Position numbers and translations under genes: made by a program
Notes under the pieces: generated by a model
Seen by the model: the letters and a program-made list of their open reading frames with translations, nothing else
What the model was told of the DNA's origin: nothing
Database searches by the model: none
Shown: one piece after another, positions 1-8,333 of the stretch
Numbering within the stretch: the stretch's first letter is position 1
Layout: every line of letters starts with the position of its first letter
Assembly (NCBI RefSeq): GCF_004217495.1
Contig: NZ_SHLC01000001.1
Location: forward strand, 1,798,001 to 1,862,000
Reading direction: 5' to 3'
From: Microterricola gilva
Lineage (GTDB): Bacteria; Actinomycetota; Actinomycetes; Actinomycetales; Microbacteriaceae
Length of the DNA: 64,000 bases

Positions 1-38
1 GATGCCCCGCCCAACGCGAGCCTTCGTCGCAGGACACG

Positions 39-608
39 TCAAGCCGTGGCTCGCGTTGGCCGGTACCGAAGGGCGACCGCCCCAGACCGGAACTCCTTCC
101 GTTCCACGAGCTCGAGCTCGATGCGCTCGCGCAGACCGGCGAGCAACGTCGGCCCGTGTCCGGCAAGGACCGGCTGCACCAGGAACTCGTACTCGTCGAT
201 CAGTCCCAGATCCGCCAACGCCAGGGGAAGCGTCACGCCACCGACCCACAGACCCTCGCCAGACTCCTGCTTGAGCTGCCGAACCGCTGGCCCCAGGTCG
301 CCTCGCAGCAGCTCGGCGTTCCAATCGACCCCGCTCAGCGTGCTCGACACGACATACTTCTTCGCCCGGTCGATCGACTCGGCAAACGGCATCTGCCACT
401 GGTCAACCCAGTCCGGCCACGTGCCCGTGGCTGGCTTCCGCCACGCCGACTCCATCATCTCGTAGGTCACCCGGCCGAAGATCAGGGCATCGGCTCGCTC
501 CATCTCAGCGGCCCAGTAACGCATCGACTCCTTGTCTGGCGGGAGCCCCGCCTCGTGATGACAGCAGCCGTCGAGCGTGACGTTGATCGAGTATCGAAGT
601 GCTCTCAT
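39..608 (-). CDS. RibD C-terminal / dihydrofolate reductase-like protein
   Basis: 189 residues, matching the single-domain RibD_C/DHFR-like fold found in many actinobacterial reductases of unknown substrate. It starts MRALRYSINVTLDG, carries the family segment ALIFGRVTYEMME around residues 41-53, and WVGG followed by a C-terminal LVERKEFRSGAVALRY strand. The ATG at 608 follows a GGGAGAG ribosome site, and the family homology begins exactly there, so a longer upstream reading is unlikely. It probably binds NADPH and reduces a small cytosolic substrate; true folate or riboflavin roles are not indicated because no partner genes are nearby. Family call is firm, substrate unknown. Confidence 0.85.
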   Translation of the reverse strand: MRALRYSINVTLDGCCHHEAGLPPDKESMRYWAAEMERADALIFGRVTYEMMESAWRKPATGTWPDWVDQWQMPFAESIDRAKKYVVSSTLSGVDWNAELLRGDLGPAVRQLKQESGEGLWVGGVTLPLALADLGLIDEYEFLVQPVLAGHGPTLLAGLRERIELELVERKEFRSGAVALRYRPTRATA

Positions 609-760
609 CCCGTTGCTCTCCCTTGATGCGCGCCCCACGTTCACCAGACCGGACGCAAATGTCGGCGCCACTCCCCCCGGCGCCCCGATCGCGCCCACTC
701 TACGCCGGCTTGGGCAGCGGCACAGCGGCCGAATGGATACCGACTCCGCTTCGGACCCGC

Positions 761-766
761 TAGCAT
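761..766 (+). promoter_or_regulatory. -10 box TAGCAT, leaderless start
   Basis: TAGCAT ends six bases before the ATG at 773, the same spacing seen at many other genes in this window; no ribosome-binding site lies between. This suggests that transcription starts on the start codon. Confidence 0.5.
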
Positions 767-772
767 CCAGGC

Positions 773-1069
773 ATGGAGACGGCGCGCAGGCCAGCGAGGA
801 ACGTCTGGCGCGGGCGAGCCCTCTCCGGGGCATCGGCCGCGTTAGCCGTAGCCGCCGCACTGGTCTATGTCGGCGGCACATCGCTCCCGGCCGCTGTGGT
901 GCTCGGCGGTACAGCAGCGCTCATTGTCGGCTCCACGATCCTCGGACTGATTTCGCTTTTCGGTGGAGAATCCTGGCTCGCAATCACGCTGACGCCGGCG
1001 GTGCTCATCTTCGATGCGCTGGCGATCTTCATTGTCTTGCTGATCTACGGCTCGATGATTTTCGGGTAA
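773..1069 (+). CDS. Small membrane protein, hypothetical
   Basis: 98 residues. A basic N-terminus (ETARRPARNVWRGR) is followed by three hydrophobic stretches at about residues 18-35, 38-63 and 70-96, so it is probably an inner-membrane protein with three helices. I do not recognise a family. The start is supported by a TAGCAT -10 box six bases upstream (leaderless pattern). It stands alone between a divergent reductase and a convergent MDR oxidoreductase, so context gives no function. Confidence 0.6.
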   Translation: METARRPARNVWRGRALSGASAALAVAAALVYVGGTSLPAAVVLGGTAALIVGSTILGLISLFGGESWLAITLTPAVLIFDALAIFIVLLIYGSMIFG

Positions 1070-1106
1070 CTTTTCACGTCGCTATCGGCCACGACCGGGG
1101 TTTCAC

Positions 1107-2057
1107 TCACGGTGTGACGACCACCTTCCCGCGTGCGCGACCCTCGCCGACAGTAGCGAGTGCCAGGGGGACCTCGTCGAGAGGGAAGGTGTGGTCGATG
1201 TGGATACGGAGGTCGCCAGCGATGCAACGCTCGGCGGCGGGCGCGAAGTATTTCGGCCCCTGCCTCACAAGGAGGACCCCCAGCCGGCGCCCGGTCAGCA
1301 GGCCAAGCCCAGCCCCGACCGTGACGACCCCCAGCAGCGTTCGTACGGTTCCGCCAACGCAGAGATAGCGGCCACCGCGGGCCAGCGCTCGCCAGTACGG
1401 GAACACCGATCGGCGCGCGACGAGATCGAGTACGAGGTCGTACCGCCCGAGCCGGGTGAAGTCCTCGCGGCGATAGTCGACTACGTCGTCGGCGCCGAGC
1501 TCCCGCATGAAGTCGAGCTTGCCCGCGTTGTCGACGCCGGTAACGTGAGCCCCGGAAAGCCTGGCCAGCTGGATCGCGAACGAGCCCGCTCCGCCGCCCG
1601 CTCCGTTGATCAGCACGCGCTGCCCGCGTCCTGCGCGTGCGGTTCCCTGAAGCGCGATCGAGCCTGCCTGAGGCAGCGTCGAGGCTTCGGCGAACGTCAG
1701 CTCCTCAGGCTTGTGTGCGAGCGCCGCTTCAGGCGCCACCGCGTACTCGGCAAAACCGCCCATGAGGCCCAGATTGTCGCCGTACACCTCGTCGCCCAGG
1801 CGGAAACGGGTAACGCCGGAGCCGACGGCCGCGACGCGCCCGGCGATGTCGGAGCCCAGTATCCGGCGCGTCGGGGCGCGCAGCCCCCCGATTCGTGCGT
1901 ACCCCGGAGTTCCGGTCAGTCCCTCCCAGTCCGAGAGGTTGACGGATGTCGCGGCGACCTCAACGAGCACCTGATTCGCGCCCGGGGACGGCACCGGAAT
2001 CTCCTCAACCCTCAGCCCATCGGGAGGACCGTACCGGTCGTAGACGACGGCCCTCAT
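1107..2057 (-). CDS. NADPH:quinone reductase-like MDR oxidoreductase
   Basis: 316 residues, the size of zinc-free medium-chain dehydrogenase/reductases. It begins MRAVVYDRYGPPDGLRVEEI. The GroES-like N-terminal domain has SDIAGRVAAVGSGVTRFRLGDEV at about residues 69-91. The Rossmann part carries the nucleotide loop GAGGGAGSFAIQLAR, and the C-terminal segment is GRARGKVVVTP. The structural-zinc cysteine cluster of alcohol dehydrogenases is absent, which favours the quinone reductase/zeta-crystallin branch. Probable role is NADPH-dependent one- or two-electron reduction of quinones or enones in the cytosol. It is monocistronic and its substrate is unknown. Confidence 0.88.
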   Translation of the reverse strand: MRAVVYDRYGPPDGLRVEEIPVPSPGANQVLVEVAATSVNLSDWEGLTGTPGYARIGGLRAPTRRILGSDIAGRVAAVGSGVTRFRLGDEVYGDNLGLMGGFAEYAVAPEAALAHKPEELTFAEASTLPQAGSIALQGTARAGRGQRVLINGAGGGAGSFAIQLARLSGAHVTGVDNAGKLDFMRELGADDVVDYRREDFTRLGRYDLVLDLVARRSVFPYWRALARGGRYLCVGGTVRTLLGVVTVGAGLGLLTGRRLGVLLVRQGPKYFAPAAERCIAGDLRIHIDHTFPLDEVPLALATVGEGRARGKVVVTP

Positions 2058-2155
2058 GTTGAACGGCCGTCACTGGCGGGACGCAGGAACCTGGACACGA
2101 AAGCAAGCTTACGCAGGGCCTCCTCGAGGCCTTCGTTGGCACCGTCGCGGGCGAG

Positions 2156-2161
2156 TAGAAT
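2156..2161 (+). promoter_or_regulatory. -10 box TAGAAT, leaderless start
   Basis: TAGAAT ends six bases before the GTG start at 2168, with no ribosome site in between. It supports both the GTG start and a leaderless transcript. Confidence 0.6.
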
Positions 2162-2167
2162 CCAGCC

Positions 2168-2644
2168 GTGTCGAAAGCACGGGACGAACCACCGCGACTT
2201 CCGCCTCGCTGGTTCGTCAGACTCGCCTGGACAGTCCACCGGGGCATCTACAGAATCACCCGCGGACTAGTCGGATTGTGGCGCCCCAAGCCTCAAGGGT
2301 GGGGCACGCTCCACTTGACGACCCTTGGGCGGCGCACCGGCGATGAGCGAGAGGTGATCCTCGGCTACTTCGAAGACGGCCCCAACCTCGTCACCATGGC
2401 CATGAACGGTTGGGCAGCACCGGAGCCGGCGTGGTGGCTCAATCTCCAGGCCCACCCTGACGCGAAGGTGGTCATACGGGACGGCCCGCGCCTCGTGCAC
2501 GGTCGTGCCGCGCGGGGCGACGAGCGCGTGCGCCTCTGGTCCAGATGGCGCGAGATCGATGCGGGACTGGACAGCCTTGCGGCGCGTCGTTCCGCCGAGA
2601 CCGCGGTCGTGATCCTGGAGCCAGGGGCCGGTCCGGAACTCTGA
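2168..2644 (+). CDS. DUF385 / F420-type nitroreductase-family oxidoreductase
   Basis: 158 residues of the deazaflavin (F420)-dependent nitroreductase family (DUF385, Ddn-like). Recognisable segments are the helix RLAWTVHRGIYRITRG, LTTLGRRTGDEREVILGYFEDG at about residues 51-72, and the WWLNLQAHPDAKVVI motif at about 88-102 that in relatives shapes the F420 site. Family members use reduced F420 to reduce quinones, nitro compounds or other electrophiles. The GTG start sits six bases after TAGAAT (leaderless). No other F420 gene is in the window, so cofactor use is inferred from the family. Confidence 0.82.
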   Translation: MSKARDEPPRLPPRWFVRLAWTVHRGIYRITRGLVGLWRPKPQGWGTLHLTTLGRRTGDEREVILGYFEDGPNLVTMAMNGWAAPEPAWWLNLQAHPDAKVVIRDGPRLVHGRAARGDERVRLWSRWREIDAGLDSLAARRSAETAVVILEPGAGPEL

Positions 2645-2787
2645 CCTCGCCAGAATGGGGTGTGTTCGCGGGGGCGTACTTGTGGTTCACCCAATCGAGG
2701 TGATGTAAGCCACCCGCCCGGGAACCAGTCTGAGCCCAGAGTTGCGGTCGTCAGATCGGCTGCGACCATCAGGCGGGGAGGCACGAA

Positions 2788-3519
2788 ATGGGTCCTGATT
2801 GGCTCGTCTTGATCGGTGTCGTGATCATCGTTGTCGGATTCCTGTTGAAACTCGACGTCATCGCCGTGGTCATCGTGGCGGCAATAGCAACGGCCCTCGT
2901 GTCCGGGCTCTCGTTTCCGGAGATCCTGGAGCTGATCGGCAAGGCGTGGACTGACAACCGCGCGGTATCTCTGTTCCTGCTCACTCTGCCGATGATCGCC
3001 CTGTCGGAGCGATACGGGTTGAAGGAACAGGCGATCGTGCTCATCAACCGCCTGCAGGCCCTGACGCCCGGCCGGTTCCTGACGATGTACACCGTGCTTC
3101 GTCAACTGACCGGCATCTTCGGGATCCGAATCAGCGGCATGGTGCAGTTCGTGCGCCCCATCGTCCATCCGATGACGGCAGCGGCGGCGGCCCGACAGGC
3201 TGAGGTGTCACCGGCCAACGAGGAGAAGATCAAGGCTGAGAGCGCCCTCTCGGAGAACATCGGCAACTTCTTCGGACAGAACGGGTTTGTGGCAGCCTCC
3301 GGAGTCTTGCTCATCGTCGGAACGCTCGACTCCCTCGGTTACCCAGTGAGTCCGGAACAAATCGCCTTCGCCTCGTTGCCGATGATCGGCATCGCGGCCG
3401 TCGTAGCCGCGATCCATTTCTGGCTGTTTGATCGCAAGCTGCGCCGAGGTGGCCCGCCCAAGCCACCGGTGCCGAGCGACCCGGCCGCTCCGAGTAGCGA
3501 GGGGGCCAGCCATGAGTGA
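2788..3519 (+). CDS. 5-oxoproline transporter, DUF969-family subunit
   Basis: 243 residues, integral membrane. It begins MGPDWLVLIGVVIIVVGFLLK and has typical DUF969 segments such as LIGKAWTDNRAVSLFLLTLP and LSENIGNFFGQNGFVAASG. Proteins of this family occur with DUF979 proteins and pyroglutamyl peptidase and are annotated as one half of a 5-oxoproline (pyroglutamate) transporter. A strong GGGGAGG ribosome site precedes the ATG. It is the first gene of a four-gene operon, and its end overlaps the DUF979 gene by eight bases (ATGAGTGA). The C-terminal tail is hydrophilic and proline-rich. Confidence 0.87.
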   Translation: MGPDWLVLIGVVIIVVGFLLKLDVIAVVIVAAIATALVSGLSFPEILELIGKAWTDNRAVSLFLLTLPMIALSERYGLKEQAIVLINRLQALTPGRFLTMYTVLRQLTGIFGIRISGMVQFVRPIVHPMTAAAAARQAEVSPANEEKIKAESALSENIGNFFGQNGFVAASGVLLIVGTLDSLGYPVSPEQIAFASLPMIGIAAVVAAIHFWLFDRKLRRGGPPKPPVPSDPAAPSSEGASHE

Positions 3520-4444
3520 CATCGGCCCCCAGCTCCTCGAGGCCACCTTCGTGCTTGTCGGGGTGCTCCTCGGGATCACGGGTGTGAGGTCGCTACTCAA
3601 CAAGTCCAATCCCCGTCGGTTCACGACTGCCGCGTTCTGGCTCCTCCTTGCCATCACCTTTGCCTTCGGCGCCGTTCTCCCGTACTGGGTCACTGGCGTC
3701 TTGATCCTGGCGATCGGGGCGCTGTCCCTGGCGCGCGGGGTCAAGACCGGCAAGCTAGACGAAGGAACGCCCGAGGAGCGAGCGGCCGGCGCCCGTCGTC
3801 TGAGGAGCTGGATATTCCTGCCCGCTCTGGCCCTGGCGGGGATCGCCGTCCTGATTTCAACCCTGGCCCCATTCGGAGAGGTGTCCGGAACGCTCAGCAT
3901 CGGAGTCGCATCGGTCGCAGCTCTCGGCATCGCGTGGGCGATGACCCGCGCCCCCGCTGGCGTGGTTGTCGCGCAAGGGGACCGCATGGTGCAGCAAGTC
4001 GGTCCGATCGGAATGCTGCCTCAGTTCCTCGCGATGCTCGGTGTCGTCTTCACCAGCGCCGGGGTCGGCGAGGTCGTGTCCAATGGCATCGCCGGAATCG
4101 TGCCAGAAGACAGTCCCCTCGCCGGCGTCATCGCCTACTGCGTCGGGATGGCCCTGTTCACCATCATCGTCGGCAACACCTTTGCCGCGTTCACTGTGAT
4201 CACCGCAGGAATCGGCATCCCATTCGTGATCGCGCTCGGCGGTGATCCGGTCGTCGTCGGTGCGCTGGCGATGACTGCGGGCTTCTGCGGCACGCTCGTG
4301 ACGCCGATGGCCGCGAACTTCAACGCCCTGCCGGTCGCGCTGCTCGAGATGAAGAAGCCCTACGGGGTCATCAAGGCGCAGGCCCCTCTGGCTGCGGTGC
4401 TCTTCGTCATCCAGGTAGCACTTATGTACTTCTGGGCATTCTGA
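3512..4444 (+). CDS. 5-oxoproline transporter, DUF979-family subunit
   Basis: 310 residues with about nine hydrophobic segments. Characteristic DUF979 stretches are LPQFLAMLGVVFTSAGVGEV and VGNTFAAFTVITAGIGIPFV, followed by FCGTLVTPMAANFNALPVALLEMK. It pairs with the DUF969 protein and presumably forms a two-component carrier for 5-oxoproline. The ATG at 3512 lies inside the end of the upstream gene, so translation is probably coupled; a longer in-frame reading starting about 84 bases earlier would run through the upstream gene and is rejected. Pyroglutamyl peptidase follows after 20 bases. Confidence 0.87.
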   Translation: MSDIGPQLLEATFVLVGVLLGITGVRSLLNKSNPRRFTTAAFWLLLAITFAFGAVLPYWVTGVLILAIGALSLARGVKTGKLDEGTPEERAAGARRLRSWIFLPALALAGIAVLISTLAPFGEVSGTLSIGVASVAALGIAWAMTRAPAGVVVAQGDRMVQQVGPIGMLPQFLAMLGVVFTSAGVGEVVSNGIAGIVPEDSPLAGVIAYCVGMALFTIIVGNTFAAFTVITAGIGIPFVIALGGDPVVVGALAMTAGFCGTLVTPMAANFNALPVALLEMKKPYGVIKAQAPLAAVLFVIQVALMYFWAF

Positions 4445-4464
4445 CCAGAGGAGGGAGAGTTCAC

Positions 4465-5112
4465 ATGAAGATCCTCATCACCGGCTTCGAGCCTTTCGGC
4501 GGTGAAGCGATCAACCCCTCGTGGGAGGCAGTACGAGCATTGCCCGACATCGTCGCGGGCGCCGACGTCATCAAGCTGATGATTCCTGTCGTGTTCGGTC
4601 AGTCTGCCGTTGTCGTTCGCGACGCGATCATCGAGCACGACCCCGACGTGATCATCAGCGTCGGCCAGGCCGGTGGCCGGTTCGCGGTCAGTCCGGAGCG
4701 CATCGCCATTAATGTCGATGACGGTCGCATCCCTGACAACGCTGGCAACCAGCCGATCGACACGCCAATCCGCGAGGATGGACCTGCGGCGTACTTCAGT
4801 TCACTACCTGTCAAGGCGATGGTGACCGCGATGCGCAAGGCCGGGATCCCGGCCCAGGTGTCCAACACCGCTGGCACCTACGTCTGCAACCACATCATGT
4901 ACCAGATCCTGTATCTGATCGGTCACGAATTCCCTGGTAGGCGAGGCGGTTTCATTCACGTTCCCTACTCTCCACAACAGGTGGTCAACCAACCGCCCCA
5001 GCCGTCGATGGGCATCGACGACATGAGCACGGCGCTGGAGGCGGGGCTCGAGGCGGTTGTGGCCTACACCGGCAAGCCAGACGAACACGCCGTCGGAGGA
5101 GCTGTCCACTAA
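4465..5112 (+). CDS. pcp: Pyroglutamyl-peptidase I
   Basis: 215 residues, the normal length of peptidase family C15. It removes N-terminal pyroglutamate (5-oxoproline) from peptides in the cytosol. The N-terminal signature MKILITGFEPFGG is present, and the catalytic triad can be read as Glu78 (in VSPERIAIN), Cys141 (in AGTYVCNHIMY) and His165 (in GGFIHVPYSP). An AGGAGGGAGA ribosome site precedes the ATG. Its place after the two 5-oxoproline transporter subunits suggests that the operon scavenges pyroglutamyl peptides or handles the released 5-oxoproline. No PxpABC oxoprolinase genes are in the window. Confidence 0.96.
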   Translation: MKILITGFEPFGGEAINPSWEAVRALPDIVAGADVIKLMIPVVFGQSAVVVRDAIIEHDPDVIISVGQAGGRFAVSPERIAINVDDGRIPDNAGNQPIDTPIREDGPAAYFSSLPVKAMVTAMRKAGIPAQVSNTAGTYVCNHIMYQILYLIGHEFPGRRGGFIHVPYSPQQVVNQPPQPSMGIDDMSTALEAGLEAVVAYTGKPDEHAVGGAVH

Positions 5113-5145
5113 CAGCCGACCGGTCGGCGAGCAGGAGGAAACGTC

Positions 5146-6612
5146 ATGCAGGAAGGCATCGTCCTAATCCTCGAAGCGCTGGTCGTCGTGGGGTGCATCA
5201 TCATGGGCACCCGTGCGAGCGGCGTCGGAGTGGGCCTCTGGGGAGGCGTCGGCGTCGCAATCCTCGTCTTCGTCTTTGGCGAAGCGCCGGGCGAACCGCC
5301 GTCGGCGGCGGTCGCCATCATCATCGCGGTGGTGACAGCTGCCTCGATGATGCAGGCCGCGGGCGGTATCGACTGGATGGTGAAGGTGGCCGCCGGCGTA
5401 ATCGAGAGCCGCCCGAAGCAGATCACGCTCATCGCCCCGCTCACGGCATTCCTGTTCTCCGTTGGCGCTGGCACCAGCAACATCCTCTATCCGCTGCTTC
5501 CGGTGATATATGACGTGTCGTACCGCAACGGAATTCGGCCATCCCGACCCATGAGCGTGAGCGTCGTGCAGTCGGGCGTCGCGCTCGCCGCCTCGCCCGT
5601 TTCAGCGGCGATGGCAGCGATGCTTACGCTGACGGATGTCGCCCCCTACAACCTCGGCCTGATCGAGATTCTCGCCATCACCTTTCCAGCGTGTGTAATT
5701 GGCATCATCGTGACTGCCCTTGTAGTCAGCCGCTTTGGGAAGGAACTCGCAGACGACCCCGAGGTGCAGGAGAAGATCCGCACTGGGGTCCTTCCCCCGA
5801 TCCCAGCCAGACCACTTGCGCCGCGAGTCCGACGCGGCAGAAAAGCTCCGCCCTCCGCAGGGACGTCGGTGGAAGGTGCTCCGATCGTGGGCCAGGGACT
5901 CGTCGTCGAGGAGGAACGGGCCTCGGCCAAGCTCACCGCGACGAAGGAGGGGCGCAACGCCGCGCTGGCCTTCCTCGCCGGAGTGCTGGCGATCGTGCTG
6001 TTTGGCTTGTTCCCCGGCCTGCGACCCACCGTGCCCGGCGCGGAGGGTGAGAGCCCGCTCCCGCTCGACATGACCAGCACTATCGTCATCGTGATGCTGG
6101 TCGTGGGTGTGGCGATCCTGTTCGTCGGGCGGCCCAACGTGAAGACGGTATCCGACCAGTCCGTCTTCAAAGCGGGCATGGTCTCGGCGATCGCCCTCTT
6201 CGGAATCGCCTGGATGACCGCCACATTCATCGAGGCGCATGAAGAGCTCATCGTCGAGACCGTCGGAGCATGGGTGACCAGCTACGTGTTCATCTTCGCG
6301 ATCGCGGTCTTCATCGTCGCCGCTATGACCACAAGCCAGTCCACGGCGACACGGACCATAGTCCCGATCGGGCTTGCAGCTGGCCTCCCGCCAGAGCTGG
6401 CGGTCGGCATGTGGGCGGGAGCCATTGGCGGCGTCTACTCGTTCCCGACCGGCGGGCCCCAGATCGCCGGAGCAAACTTCGACCTCTCCGGCACAACGAA
6501 GCTGGGCTCCAAGCTGTTCGACCACAGCTACTTCCTACCGATGCTGGTGCTGTCACTCACCACCGTGCTCGTGGGTTCCGCAATCGGCGCGATCTTCTTC
6601 TTCGCCCGCTGA
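5146..6612 (+). CDS. Dcu-family (C4-dicarboxylate-type) transporter
   Basis: 488 residues, a polytopic carrier resembling anaerobic C4-dicarboxylate transporters DcuA/DcuB: paired hydrophobic bundles around a long central cytoplasmic loop (about residues 195-270), and conserved stretches LIAPLTAFLFSVGAGTSNIL and MTTSQSTATRTIVPIGLA. A GCAGGAGGAAA ribosome site precedes the ATG. It closes the 5-oxoproline operon 33 bases after pcp. Dcu carriers exchange succinate, fumarate, malate or aspartate; here the substrate may instead be glutamate or another product of pyroglutamate metabolism, which is inference from position only. Confidence 0.8.
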   Translation: MQEGIVLILEALVVVGCIIMGTRASGVGVGLWGGVGVAILVFVFGEAPGEPPSAAVAIIIAVVTAASMMQAAGGIDWMVKVAAGVIESRPKQITLIAPLTAFLFSVGAGTSNILYPLLPVIYDVSYRNGIRPSRPMSVSVVQSGVALAASPVSAAMAAMLTLTDVAPYNLGLIEILAITFPACVIGIIVTALVVSRFGKELADDPEVQEKIRTGVLPPIPARPLAPRVRRGRKAPPSAGTSVEGAPIVGQGLVVEEERASAKLTATKEGRNAALAFLAGVLAIVLFGLFPGLRPTVPGAEGESPLPLDMTSTIVIVMLVVGVAILFVGRPNVKTVSDQSVFKAGMVSAIALFGIAWMTATFIEAHEELIVETVGAWVTSYVFIFAIAVFIVAAMTTSQSTATRTIVPIGLAAGLPPELAVGMWAGAIGGVYSFPTGGPQIAGANFDLSGTTKLGSKLFDHSYFLPMLVLSLTTVLVGSAIGAIFFFAR

Positions 6613-6749
6613 GGCGGAGAGGTGCAGCAGGCGCGACTCGTGCGACGAGATCGATGCCTTCACCCTGGGCGTCAGCGACCCGAAGTCCTGGTCCTCTTGC
6701 CCCAGGCGACGTGTCACGCACACTGAAGGGCTCGACTACCCCTCCTTCA

Positions 6750-8231
6750 TCAACCGGCTGACGAGAGCCCGTGCATCATCTTGGCGAGCTGTTCTTGCAC
6801 CTGCGCATCGTCGACTTCGAAGATGGCGTAGCTGATGCCCGCTGTCTGGATAGGGCGATTCGGAAACTGCTTGTAGGTGGGCAGCACACCCAGGAGCCTG
6901 GCGGCCATCTGCGGCAATTGCCACGTCTTCTCCGCGTAGCTGGTCATGAAGATGTCGTATCGTTCCTGCGGGTCCTGCCACAGGTCGAACAGCTGCGGAA
7001 CGATCGCGGTGTACGACGACGGCCCGCGCCATCCATCTCGGACGTTCCAGACCGCTTTCCACTTACCGAGGCGGATGGCTCCGGGGATCATCTCGGTCTC
7101 GGTCATGTAGAACCAGTGGTCCCGGTTGGAAGGCCCGTCGCCCCGCAGGAGCGCGGATTGGTCGTAGCTGTCAAAGATGGTGGGCTCACCCTCGCGGTCC
7201 TCGGTCGGCAGCTCGAGGCCGGCGATGCTGGCAAATGTGGCCATGAGGTCGAGGGAACCGACGATCTCGGAGTTACGTCGTCCGGCCTCGATGGTTCCGG
7301 GCCACCAGGCGATCGCGGGTACGCGGCTGCCGCCTTCGTAGTCGGTGCCTTTCGTGCCACGGTACGGGGTGTACCCGCAGTCGGGGTAGACGTCTTGCCA
7401 CGCGCCGTTGTCGGTCGTCCAGACGATCAGGGTGTTCTCTTCGATGCCCAACTCACGGACCTTGTCAACGACTTGACCCACCCGGTGGTCGAGCTCGACC
7501 AGGGAGTCGAGGTATTTCGACTTGGCCAGGGACGCACCCTCGAAGTCGGGGTGGGGCAGGTTCGGTTGGTGCAGCTTCGCCGTGTTCAGGTAAAGGAAGA
7601 ACGGGTTCTCCCCGTTCGCATGCTCTTCGAGGTAGTCCAGCGCGATGTTCGTCGACTTCTCATCGATGAACGGAATGTTGGAGGAATCGATCTTCTCGAC
7701 CTCGCGCGGCGTCTCCCCAACTTTGCCTTCGAGCGCCCCGGTGACGTTGCCCCACATCTTCATCGTCTCTGCGTCGTCGAAGGGGAAGTCGGGGTTATAC
7801 GCCCTGTCGGTGTAGGTGTACGCATTGAGGTGGTAAAGCGTCGTGTTGTACATCTCGTCGAAGCCGTGCGCCGTCGGCATGGCGTAGTCCGCCTCACCGA
7901 CGTGCCACTTGCCGATGTGGCAGGTGTTGTAGTCGGCCTTCTTGAGAACGCTCGCGAGAGTCCACTCCGCGGCGGGCATCCCGCCGCCCTGCCCGGGGAA
8001 CGCGACGGTCGTCATGCCGCTGCGGATCGGAAGTCGCCCGGTCAGAGCCGCGGCGCGTCCCGGCGTGCAGCTCGGTTGCCCGTAGAACGACATGAATTGC
8101 AGGCCCTCGGCCGCAAGGCGATCGAGGTTCGGTGTCGGCGCACCTCGGTTCTCGCCGCCGCCGTAACATCCCAGATCACCCCACCCGACATCATCGGACA
8201 TGAACAGGATGATGTTCGGCTTATCGGCCAT
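6750..8231 (-). CDS. Arylsulfatase (formylglycine-dependent)
   Basis: 493 residues of the alkaline-phosphatase-superfamily sulfatases. The metal-site motif SDDVGWGDLGCYGG lies at residues 12-25. Cys55 in the signature SCTPGRAAALTGR is the residue to be converted to formylglycine. Further metal or active-site segments are CHIGKWHVG and WTTDNGAW. There is no signal peptide, so the enzyme is predicted cytoplasmic. The ATG at 8231 is preferred over an in-frame TTG 24 bases upstream because GGGGAGA lies about eight bases before it. The maturation enzyme is 102 bases upstream on the same strand. Substrate class cannot be told. Confidence 0.93.
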   Translation of the reverse strand: MADKPNIILFMSDDVGWGDLGCYGGGENRGAPTPNLDRLAAEGLQFMSFYGQPSCTPGRAAALTGRLPIRSGMTTVAFPGQGGGMPAAEWTLASVLKKADYNTCHIGKWHVGEADYAMPTAHGFDEMYNTTLYHLNAYTYTDRAYNPDFPFDDAETMKMWGNVTGALEGKVGETPREVEKIDSSNIPFIDEKSTNIALDYLEEHANGENPFFLYLNTAKLHQPNLPHPDFEGASLAKSKYLDSLVELDHRVGQVVDKVRELGIEENTLIVWTTDNGAWQDVYPDCGYTPYRGTKGTDYEGGSRVPAIAWWPGTIEAGRRNSEIVGSLDLMATFASIAGLELPTEDREGEPTIFDSYDQSALLRGDGPSNRDHWFYMTETEMIPGAIRLGKWKAVWNVRDGWRGPSSYTAIVPQLFDLWQDPQERYDIFMTSYAEKTWQLPQMAARLLGVLPTYKQFPNRPIQTAGISYAIFEVDDAQVQEQLAKMMHGLSSAG

Positions 8232-8333
8232 CGCTTTGTCTCCCCACTTCGACAAGTTTGATTGGACCCTAGCAGTGCCGGCCTCAGCTAGTCACGCTTC
8301 GAGTGACGAATCGCTGACGACCCGACCGTCACT

